From the NCBI GenBank assembly GCA_030141605.1, contig JAQGDQ010000012.1:310001-374000 (forward strand): DNA of 64,000 nucleotides, read 5' to 3'. The translations under genes and the position numbers were made by a program. Source of the DNA: Tubiluchus corallicola. Lineage: Eukaryota > Priapulida > Priapulimorpha > Priapulimorphida > Tubiluchidae. Under the pieces are notes generated by a model that saw only the letters and a list, made by a program, of their open reading frames with translations, had not been told where the DNA came from and searched no databases. Within the stretch, counting starts at the first letter, position 1. The number at the start of each line of letters is the position of its first letter. Positions 46,701-58,700 of the stretch are shown in pieces.

Positions 46701-49700
46701 TGTTTTTAGTTTATCTGCGCTCATTCTCAGCTTGCTCAGTACCTGGACAAATATGGAAAGAGGCTACTTGCAAAAAATCTGTTGTACATAAAACAAATAC
46801 TGATGATTTTGAGCAATTGCATCACATTCTTAAATGATAAGTATTTTTTTTATTTATGGTTCATAAACTGTTTAACCATTTTGAAGTTGATTTTTAATGA
46901 TCTTCAGAAATTTTATTGTACCATTGCATCATTAAGTACCAGCTCACTATTTCATCAGAGCTGTAATGTTTTGATAATTGTAAGAAATGTGTGTACCAAA
47001 ATTATAGATGGTAGGAAATTTTTGGCTCAGCATTCATGAAATGACGAGTTTTTGAGTGCATTATTAGTTTAATGTCAAGTATTTATGTATTTTATTTTTG
47101 GGTAACTTTAGCATTATTATTGTCTTGACATTCATTTTGTGTACAGTACAGTGTAACTCATTAAGTATGGGATTATCACAAGTAACATTTAAACTTAGAT
47201 GCACAAACTTATTTTTGTTTTATCACAGTGCTCATTTTTTTTTATTTTTTGAAAACACGGTGATGACGACAGTTTTAGGTGGTATTTTATGTTTCATAGT
47301 TCGAGCCATTACAGCACACCAAATATACATTTTATTGTAGGTCTATTCTGGCATTTAAATTATTCACACTAGCAAGAATTTAATGTGCTTTTTCTTTAAC
47401 ATTTAATCTTTTAACGATTAGTCTATGAAGCCAAGTATCATTCTGTAGATAGATAACAAATGAATAGTTAATAAACTATAATTAAATAGCTTTCAAGCAA
47501 AAATGTCCTCTGTTTACTGTTATTTATTTATTTAACCAACATTGATTTTGTAGTTAGTTTTGGTCATTATTGCTTGGTAGTTTTGATTTGCTTTTTTGTG
47601 TTTAAGCAAAGGTGATTCCATAACACATGGAAAAATGGTTGGGGATGTTGGTACTAGACTGATGACACTTAACGAATTCCTGTTTGAAGCTAATATCGAC
47701 AATATAAATCTGTTTAAGTTACTGAAGTACTGTAAAAAGAGTCGGATTTCTAAGAAATTGAATGGCTTCATAGAAAAGTACAGTCCTTCTGTCAATACAC
47801 AAAATGGTAGGTACTATGTAGTTTGTACGATTAGCGTATTTCCTATTGGCTATTTCATATTGAATCATTTTTGCAAAACAAGTAGCATTTATAAAAACGT
47901 TTTTGCTCAATCATTCTTATTCAAGGCGTACTGACAATAACTTGTGAAGATGATTGCCACACCTGTAACAAATAACCTAGAAAAAGAAATGATTTGGTGA
48001 ATAAGTCATTCTTACTCCATCTGCTGTAGTCACATAAGCTTGACATTGCAGCTGAACTTATAACAATGATGATGATGATGATGGTGATGATGATGTGTGA
48101 TTGGTCTTGTGAGCCCAAATTTAGTAAAAAATATTGTTAGTCATTTGACCATGCCCCAATGCCCCAAGTAGGTTATTATTGTTCTATAATGTATGTGAAT
48201 AAGGACACCAACATCTGGAAATACATATATATATATATATACTGGCTGGAACTGAATTCTAATATAAAAAGCACTATCTTATTATTGAAATGTTTTCTGT
48301 AATACCAAAATCTTCTTGATTCTCATACAGCTATTTCTTTCTTTCTCTGGAGCCTATGTTTTTCCTAAAATATACTACTCTACTATGTACCACCTTTACT
48401 TTATCTTTTACCATTTATCCATACACCACTACTATTACTTTTTTGCATGCCTGTAGTTATTGCTGCCATAAAGGTTTCTTAATATATTGCTTTATAGACA
48501 AAAATGAAATGGAGACTAATGCATCATCTGTCAGCAAATTTCTACAAAACTTGTCTGGCAAGAATCAAATTGACAAGAAGAGCGAAGCTGAACAAACAAA
48601 GGAGAATAGTAATGTGAGGCTCAGTTCTCCTCTCATGCACATTGAAGGATTCTTTGAAGCACTGACAAACTCTGACAAAGATGGAAGAATTGTTGTAAAC
48701 AGGCAAGGTAATTTCACCAGTTTTTGTTATATAATAAACTTGCTAATTTAAGTAATTTAGTCTTAATTACAATTATGTTTTTACTAGTTAACCTATCAGC
48801 TGCACTCATTTCTTAGTTTCTTTTTCTGAAACACTAAATTAAGTTTAGTTGTTGTAACTGGCAAGGGGCCTCTTCTAGCAAATTCTTTTTGTACCAAATT
48901 GTGAAATATTCTGAAGACAAGTTCACTCATCAAATTGATTGGTCAAATATGTCTTATTCTTGAATTAATGACTGCAGCTGAAATTGCTATTATTTGTTGA
49001 CTGGTTTTGTAAAATCTTTCCCTTGTTGTTTAGCATAAAGTTTTTTCACAATTTTTATGAAATTAGGCTGAATAAAACATTCTTTTACAGGTATACATTC
49101 CAAGTCTTTGTTGAAGTTTCTGCTGCTGAATCCAGCTGTACATTTTGCTGACATTGTGAGTGAGTGTAGAGCTGTCATTGTTGCTGGTGGTACAATGCAA
49201 CCGGTATGCATGTTTCAAAATTCGTTCAGAGAGATATCAGCGATTGCCTGTTCCTCAGATAAACTTTAAAATCTTAAAAAAATAAAAATGTCATTTCTTA
49301 GATGAGTTGCTACTTAAAGCAGCTTTTTTTGTAAATTTCTCTGAAGTGAGGTTTTACTGTAAACCTGAAGTGATTTACAATATCTGAAGCAGCAATCTGG
49401 GCTATTCTTCACATCATGTATGCATGTGTAATAATTGATTAATTTTGCAGTAAGTCTGATGATAGATAAGATGTCATTTGCCGTTACATGTTAATCCTTC
49501 TGTTGTTTTAGTATTTTGTTACACCTATTAGTATTGTTATTTTAGAACTACCACATGTGTCAAGATAAGAGTTGGAGATGAGAAGATAGTGCATTTGCAG
49601 ACATACGGGTGTAGAATCTGCACTAATTCGTCCGGTTTTGCAGACTGCGCATCTAGTGAACTTTTGTGAATGTGCTGAAACAAGTTTACCTAATTTCAAA

Positions 49701-52700
49701 ATTCAAATGCATGTTTTTGTTTTCTCGTGATATGGTTTACGATGTGGTGTAGTAGGTATGATATGGTGGGTGGTCTTGTGTGGTATCGTGTGGTGTGTGT
49801 AGGCGCATGTTGTCACAGTGTGGCATGCATTATCGCTGTAGATTGGCAAGCAAAATTCTTGCAGGGTTTGCCTAATAATTTATTATTGATTATCGTTTAT
49901 ACCTTGTAGCTTCATACAAAAAAAGCTTTTAACAATGAGGTACATATAGCAAGTCTATAGTTTTCGTCAAGATGGTACGTGAATTTTCAAACTTCGCATA
50001 AATCCACAGATTTTGTGGATACAGACTTTACGTTGAGGATGAACGAGACATCCGTGCATCTCTGACATCTCTAATAAAGGTGGAACACATATAATGCAAG
50101 ATGCTTTAGTCATTAAATTTTATGCTTCGTACACTTCATGTTCTAATACAAATTAATGTTTTTTGTTGCCAGACATCTGAGTTCAAAGATCAGCTATTTG
50201 CTGCTACTGGCGTAACTTCAGAACGAATTGCAGAGTTTTCTTGTGGTCATGTGATACCTAGCAGCCAGTTATTGCCCATCTCACTGACAAAAGGTCCATC
50301 GGGGATAGAATTTGATTTCACATATAAATCTCGAGGAACTCCCAAAGTGGTAACTGACTTTATGTTTTCTAACTCCAAAAATGTAACAAGAATTATGGCT
50401 AAAATATAATGTACAATTCTCAAAAGTTCTTGTAAAGCATCTCATTAGCTAGAATGATTTAACAGATTAAAAAGTTATTATAAACACCTAATCATAGATG
50501 GGAATAAAGGATGTTTTGTTTATTTATAAATTAAAAAACATCTATTCAGTTAATGCTGAGTAGACTTAGGAAGGGTGTTCAGATACTCATGTTCAAGTGG
50601 AACATGCAGGAAAATCCTGACTTGAGCTAGATTCCAAGCCCGAACCCCTTCATCGGCAAATAAGTGCCGCGCTACTCAGTTACCCACTTTAACGCAATAA
50701 ACTAAAACACGTATTATTTTTTTTATAGATGGAGGAGCTTGGAAGGCTTTTGGTAAATGTGAGCAATATCATACCTGGTGGTATGGTAGTGTTCTTTCCA
50801 TCTTATGAATATGAAAAGCAAGTTATGTTGCACTGGCAGTTGACAAACCAGTTAGTCCGTATTGGTAGCAGAAAGCAAGTAAGCTGATAATAATGAGCTT
50901 GTTAAGCTGCCTGTAATGTTTGTTGTTCTTTTACTACAATGTGTGTGTTTAGTTTTGTTCAGGCACCAGGTGAGCTTGGCATATCTACACGGTACGCATA
51001 GCCATAATAAAACAAATAGCTAGAACACCAAAAAGTAAACTTTTACTGCCAAGATTTCGATATACTTATCGAAGGTTATTATTTCGTAATAGCTTTATTT
51101 GCATTAAACTTCCATTTTTGTTTACATGACATTTTCCAAAATGTGATGCACTACTAGTTTTAGTAATGCTCTACTAATGCTACTGTTGTTTTTTATAATA
51201 GCATTGTTATTAATTTTTTGTAGTTAAACTAAATTCAATAGCCAATTTTTTTTTTTTGTACTTCTACTTTGCACTTTCAGATTTTTATTTGCAGTATGTA
51301 GTAACAGGTGCAATACATACTTGCATTACTATTATTATACTTGTTATATATATTTATCTAAGGGAGAAAAACGAAATATGCCATTTTTGTGTTGTTTAAA
51401 TTATCGTATTTACTGTCCAATCCCATTTTTGTGTAATAATTTCTTACTCTTGGTTTAGAAAATTCTTTATACAGTATAAGCGCTTTTCTGAAATTCATTC
51501 TGAAAATATGTATACACATCAAAGATTGTTAACAACAATAGATTTGCTTAGATTTTCAGAGAACCAAAGAAGGCATCTCAAGTAGAACAAGTTATTCAGG
51601 AATACAGTGTTTGTGTCAAGGTAAAATGATTTTTTTAATATTTTAATAAATGTGTCTATTTTAATAAGTGCTTTGCCTGCTTTCAGAGTGTGATGCAATT
51701 TTTGTGCCAGAGGAAAACTGTTTTATTTTGTTTTCAGAGTTCTTTGCAGTTTGGTAACACGAAAACTGGTGCCATTCTTTTCTGTGTAGTTGGGGGGAAA
51801 ATGAGTGAAGGTATCAACTTTTCCGATGAACTTGGCAGGTATAGCTATAACCGTATTGTTTTCATTGACATTATTTTTAATTGTCAATATTATATTTGAA
51901 ACATATTTGAAGTTTTAGTATTCATTTTACATTACTGCTTCATAGGAGTTGTTAAATTGATTGTTCTCAATCTACAGATAGAAAAACTAAATATAAACAG
52001 AGGTCCAGAGAAGTAGAATTCTTTTAACTTAATTGATCTGACACAAGCTATCTGTTGATTTTCTTCTTGTAGTGAATGAAATTGCAGTTAATAGCATAAC
52101 AGTTTTTGTAAAGGTTCCTCGGACATGGGCTCAAGGAAACGGAATAACATTTATGCTTCTAGGAATGTCCAGGGTAAAATTATGAAAAGCAGCTGCAAAA
52201 CCTCTTCCAACAAACTGTGCTCATTTATAATAGGGATAATGGAGAAAGATCCTCATACCATATATGTAGCAATAAAGGGGAATGTTACTTAGTTATTTCC
52301 CAATAATTGACATCATTTGACTATTTGTGTGAAGCTGTTTTTGATTTATTATTGAGTAAGCAATTGTCAGATGTTTTAACTGTTAATTTTTTAATTTAAC
52401 ATTCTGTATCTGTTAACAGGCTTTCTGTGTTACCTGTTATTGCTTAAGCCAGATAATCTGTATTTCAGTTTACGAGGTATCAAAATAACATTTTGTGAAA
52501 TAGGGAATTGGAGGACAACTTGCTTTGGCTGATGATCTATTTTAACTTTTAATTAACACAAGAAATTCTAAATAGAAATAGACAAAAGATATGATAATAA
52601 CTGTACATCATAGTTATAAACATTTTCTACTTTTCAGATGTATTGTAATGATTGGTTTACCATATCCTAACTTGCATTCCCCTGAACTGAAGGAAAAGAT

Positions 52701-55700
52701 GGACTACCTTAACAAACATGTGGTAGGTAGATTGAGAAAAGGAGCATATTAATTAACCTGTTTAGTGTTTGGGTATTTTAATAGTCTGGTTATTGCGATT
52801 TGCGTAATGATGTCTTTTTTCTATCTTATGTGTGAACTATCTGCAAGTTATAAACTATTTTTCTTTTTGAAGTGATTTTCACCCAGAGTTCACAGTATTT
52901 GTTTTTCACCCAGAGTTCACAGTATTTGTTATCTGTATTTGTGTGCTTATAAATATCTACCATCATTTCTTGTGTTTTAACTTTTGAAGTAATGTTTACA
53001 TACCCTGCCTAATACCTGTGATGAAAACTCAGTCAACTTAGTTGACGATACTGATAATATACATGCCCTAATTCTGGTTTAGTAGTTATTTTAAGAATGC
53101 CCTTTTCTTGACAGTGGAGATGTGCTGACGAGGAGGTAGCTAGATGTAGAAGTCATCTTAATGCACGTATGCTTTGGCACATCAAAGTAGTAGTAGTCTG
53201 CCAAACAAACCTGCATGATCGCATTTTGTTTTTGAAGTGCTGTTTACCAAAGCAGCCGTCTGACAGTGCACTCAAACAAATGAGTTTACTGTTCGATCTA
53301 AAACGAGTTTGAGCAGTATGTGTGTGGCACTGCTATTTCGAGTTTCTTGTTAGTTCACATAAAATGATTATCTACCTTTTTGGATTAATTGCTAGTTATT
53401 TTCAATTGCCTGTTAGTTGTTTTCAGTTATACTTGTATTTTAAGTTTTGGTAACTGTTTAGTTTCTACATAAATAAGGTCACTGATAAGATAAACTGGTA
53501 AAATTCTGTGTGACCTGTCTTACGGATAAGATGTAGTTTATGTTTATTATTTTGTCTAGTGTATGTCAGCTCTCTATTGATTCTTCTAAGAAAGTTTCTG
53601 CACATTCTTCCTTTGATTGTTCACTTGTTCTTATTCTTTTGTCGAGAAAATAATGTACATATTGCCTTAGGCCTGTTTAATGTCAGTTTTATTAATCAAA
53701 GCTGTTTTGTTGTTTCTCTTGCCCGAGTTAGCCTAAAGTCTCTTAACAGCTACCTTATATGGGTTATACAACTCTTGGGAGGCTTTCTTGGTAATATCTT
53801 GCATTTGGAGTAGACTTGCTAGACAACATCTGTTACTTGTATAAGTCAGACAAAAATCAATGGCATTGTCACTGTATCAGCTATCATCATCATATGCCCA
53901 TTATGTCTGTTGTAGACACTGGTCAGGCAGAAGTCTTAAAAAAAGAAATCTGCCCTCAAGACAAGTAAACACAGCAGTAATCCAGTTAGTAGACACTGCA
54001 GCTTGTCAGCACTGCTGTATCAGCCAGAGTTAGTCAATATTTTACAAATGACCATTGATCATTTAAAATAATCAAAAAATGAGTAACTTAAATGACAATG
54101 AAATGTCGTTTGATTACAATAAAGTTAGCGTAAGTAATTTCGCCAGTAATAACTAAGCAGGTTGTGTTTGACATTATTAAGACTTCCTTCTGTATCATGA
54201 TAGGATTAAGGCAAAATTACAAGTGTCTCACAATTGTCTTAATATTAAAGACAAGGTAAGAAATGCAAATTTCTTAAGCAATATATTATTAGTGTATAGT
54301 CACATAGCATTACATGTAGCAAAATTACAGATGCTACAATTATAATTTCTTAGGTAGACAGTAGTTATACACAGACATAATTTTATGCAACTACTAAGAA
54401 ACTACCATGTTTTGTTATTAAAAGAGACGGTTAGGAGATAATGATTTATAATTTAATAGCAACATCAGATAAGGAGTAAAACTTTTAATAAAGTTTACAT
54501 TAAAGAGACTTAGGACTTTGAAGGTTTGAGATATTGGAAAAATGTTCCTTTACGTTATAAATTTGATTTTGCTAATTATTAATTGCTAGCAAACAGAAGC
54601 TACGGTTTTAGTTTTTTTGGGGGATTACAAAAAGAATAAATATTGTAAAAGAAAAGAAAAGTAATAAACTTAAAATTTGTATTGAATTGGCATTTACGTG
54701 TAGTGACTGCATTTCTCTCAGTAAAAACTAGAAGTGAATCTAATCAGCTGCTGCTAACTCTAGCACAGCCAATAAAGGTCTGGAAGGATTAGTGGGCCAC
54801 TGGGCAAAATTTGAAATCACGTGACATCAACAGATTGTGTAATGCAATAGTCACGACACTGGAGTTCAAAACTCAAAATTGCAATTTTTTACTTTGAAAT
54901 TTGTCAGCATCAAATTTAAATCAATGTAAGGACAACTTACGCTTTATTATTAATTAAACATTTCGGTTAATTCCATAACCATTTTCAATAGTATAGCATC
55001 AATAGTAGATATATTTTCAATAGTATAAATATATATTAATTTAAGCTTTTTAATTCAATTGTGTGTAAGATTGGTGTTTATTGAGGTTTAAGAATAAAGT
55101 TTTAAATTTTAAATTTAAAAAAAATTCAAATTTAAATTTGTCATGCTTTATGTGTCAAAAATTAATAATAATATACAAAGTTTGTATAAAACAATATTTT
55201 ACATACAATTGATTCATTTTTATTTGGTCTTAACCGAAACATCTATGATTTAATTTCTACAATTTTGAATTTCTGAGTTCATTAGACATTTAAGGACAAA
55301 TTATAGGAATTTAATGTAATGCCTTTTTAATATTAGCTTTTGATGGCAGTACTTTCCTGAAATTTAAATGTTAGTGTGAAGTAGGTAAAACTCTACATTT
55401 TATTTTCACTTTCAGACTGGCATTTCCAAAAATACCAGTAAGTTCACTTACAGTAAGTTTTTAATGAGAAACTGTTTGAAAGGAAACTCACTTTTGCATT
55501 AATAATTCCAATAAAACTGCCATTAAAAGTTTTACGAAACTGGATTTACATGTAAGTTTCATTTTGAAAATGTCCTTACTTTTTTAATTTTTTTAAGATT
55601 TAAGACGTGCATTCTTAGTTTATAACTTTTTAGTACGTTGCATCTTGCCTTAGCTGTATCTTTTATTTTAAATATACAGACTTCGTTAAACTATCCCGAA

Positions 55701-58700
55701 TGCCCGAATGCTAGTCCTCGACAGGCAATCATCTGGTGATTTAACGTCTTTTGCTTCTGCTGCTGTCAACTGCAAGAATAATAACAAGATATCACGAAGA
55801 AGTGTAATATTATTTGTGGGTAATACTTGGTGTTGCCTGCTGACTGATTTAATTGCCTTCAGTCGTAGAAATGCAATTTCACTTGTCACTTATCCTATTT
55901 AGTGATCAAGTTGCAACTAGTTCAGAAGCTTGTTCAATTTTGTATGACGTATTGAAATAGTCAATGTAAAGACTGCTTAAGCTGTGAGCTACATCTGCAT
56001 TACAGTAATAGCTCAAGGCATATTGTTACATGGTACTTTTCACAACATTTTCTTTGGACAACATTTTGCTTTTTCCTGCACTTATCCACATTTATGCTGT
56101 TACGCAAGTGAAACTAAACACTTAATCGATTTGTTGAAGACACAAGTATTATCTCTTAATACTTTTTTATTTATTTAAATGTCTTTAAATGATAAGTTTC
56201 CATATCACTGCTGTCCTCATCTGAATGGTGAGTTGCTGTGGTGCCCACTGGTTCATTTTTCTCGTCCGTGCTGCAGTCAGTTCGTTCGGTAGGTTGTGTT
56301 TGCTCCCTCTTTTGGTCTCTTGTTCGGCTGACTGCTCTGCATCGATAACAGCAACCAAACACAATACTGATAATCAGTACTGCTGTAATGAACGCAGGGA
56401 TGGCTATGAGCAGTCCTTCCCGCAAACTGTTCACCTCTTCCACTTCTTGAATGGGCGGATTATTCACAATAGCATGAAGTTGTTCAAGCAAACGTTTCTT
56501 ATTGTACATGGATATGTTCTGATCCATTCTGTTTCTTTAACATCAAAAACTAACTCCATGTAACAGTTGGCTCATTTGACAAAGGAACGTACTGAGTGCT
56601 TATGATGCAGCGCTACATTAATTGTTGGTGTTCTTGTTAGTTTCACTGCTAAATGCCCAATTGTTTTTTCATCTCAGTTTTTAGTTTCTTGTCTGGTATT
56701 ACACAACTAATTTGAATACATTTGCCAACAAGTCCCCTGCCTTGACAATACACTCTGTTCCGGCTGTTTTCTAGTACTAAGCACCATCTCTAGGAAGCTT
56801 TGAATTGCCTTAATCCTGCAGCACCTTTTCAGCATTACAATAATCAGCTCTGCACCGAACAAGACGCTCTGCAACAGATCAACGAAACCTCACAAAGTGC
56901 TTATAATACCTTATGTTGCTTCATTTGTTGTGAGCATGTGCACCACCTGAACTGCTTTGATCCATGCTTGCATGCTCAGTAATAAGCAGACGCTTTTATT
57001 GTGTTAGCCCTGCCTTAATTTTTATGCTGCAGCTTCTTCCCTGGCTTCCCAAGACATCACGTGGCAAATCCTGCTGCCAGCCTATAAACAATTAGGAGAG
57101 CCAAGCAGTTTCTAATTGCAAACCCTCGTGCTTATAACAATGCTGCTGTGTGGCATTTTCATGTTCATCTGTACCAGTTTACTGTATCTATTTCCAAAAC
57201 TCCGAAACATGGGCACTTGTTACAATATCATTTTAACTATTTTAGTTCATTGTGGCATTCAAACATGAATTTTAAGTATCCTTTTTACAGAGTTTTGGTG
57301 TTACGTTCATCTAAAGTGAATTCATATGACGATTTTAGTTTTGAATTTTATTATCATTTTATTTTTTTGACTTTATTTAAATTAAAAGCAATGTAAATAA
57401 TTAGGTATGAAATTCTGTTAGCCAGTTTTGATTTTGTTACTTGTAAACTGGTGTTTGGGTAAAACTAGTTTCAATGTGAACAAACACTACTGTAATGGTC
57501 TCACATTTATTTTTAATTCAGGCTTTGCAAGACACAGAACCATTTCCAAATATTTACAATTGTCTTAAAACTTTTTATGTCATCTGCAGATATTGGATAC
57601 ATTAATCTGTAAAAAAAGTAATTGTCAGCTAACGTATTCCAGAAAGTCTTTAAAAATACTAATAAAATTATTGGATCCTAAAGCTAAAAGAGTTCAGGTG
57701 TTGCAGTTGAAAAATTGTGTTTTAGTTGGATTGTAAATAAGAAAACACTCAAACAAACCTCATTTCTTGCAGGTGTGTGCGAAATTACGAATTAGTGATT
57801 TAAATCCAGATATTGTACTTGTCGCTCAGAGTAAAAAACACTGAGAACAGTAGACAGCACCTGAACATTAAACTAATGCACTATAAATTGAACATTTTTG
57901 CTTTGAAAGCCAAAAACTAGTTTCATTTTTCAATGTATTTATTCTCTCTTTAGACCCCTCAATTAATTAAACTGAATGAAGATGGGGATGTAATACCTTG
58001 TTTGTTCCTTTAACAGTAATAGTAACATTTTAGTGACGAGATTAGAACACAGCCTGGTCAGGCATTTTGGTTGCTAGGCAGCAGGGTAAACTGAATCTGT
58101 AAGAAAGTCATGCTGAAATAGTTGCCAAACTTGACTAAGAAAGCTTTGTTAGATCTCAGTGGATTGTCTCATAATTGGTTGAATTCCAGTCCTGCCACAG
58201 CCATTGCCATTGCCATTAGTAGGCGCTCCGTTAAATGCTGGATGCCAGATTACAGCATATAAATAATTGAAAGTAATTCATTTAAAATACAGTTTTCATT
58301 TGCTTTTTTTAGGCAAAGGGTCCAGGTGGAAGTCAACCTGGCCAAATTTACTATGAGAATCTTTGTCTGAAGGCAGTAAATCAATCTATTGGTAAGCTTC
58401 ATTTGATGCAGGTAATGACATACATTGTCTACGAGCAAAATTTATTGCAGTCCCTCTACTGTGTGTCTGCAATGTTGGCAAGTAACGAGCTCATACGGGT
58501 TATATGAGTGAAGCTGCTTAATCTGCTGCAATTACTTTGCTATAACCAGCTAGCTGTAATTGCAAATTTAACAACAGTTTCTTTGAGGGGCGTTTGCCGT
58601 TTCAATTAGAGGCACTGCATGTCTAGCTTGCAGCAAGACAGAAAAGTAAATTATAAATGTTATCATGAAAGTTAGCATGGACATGAATAAACTGTTGTTC

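Larger units (their letters stand above)
52723..58312 (+). other. Large DDX11 intron 17 (5.6 kb) with nested features
   Basis: This is the largest intron of the gene, with donor GTAGGT after exon 17 and acceptor TTTTTTTAG before exon 18. It holds a 27 bp duplication, an opposite-strand membrane-protein ORF (56171-56527), a candidate minus-strand exon (55686-55769) and otherwise AT-rich sequence. The neighbouring exon phases (0/0) agree, so it is one intron; no further DDX11 exon is required by comparison with family length. Confidence 0.8.

Noticed and set aside
53115-53135. 21 base in-frame microexon (WRCADEE) in DDX11 intron 17
   Set aside because: It has an acceptor and a donor, but family length is already satisfied and such short AG...GT pairs are common by chance in a 5.6 kb intron.
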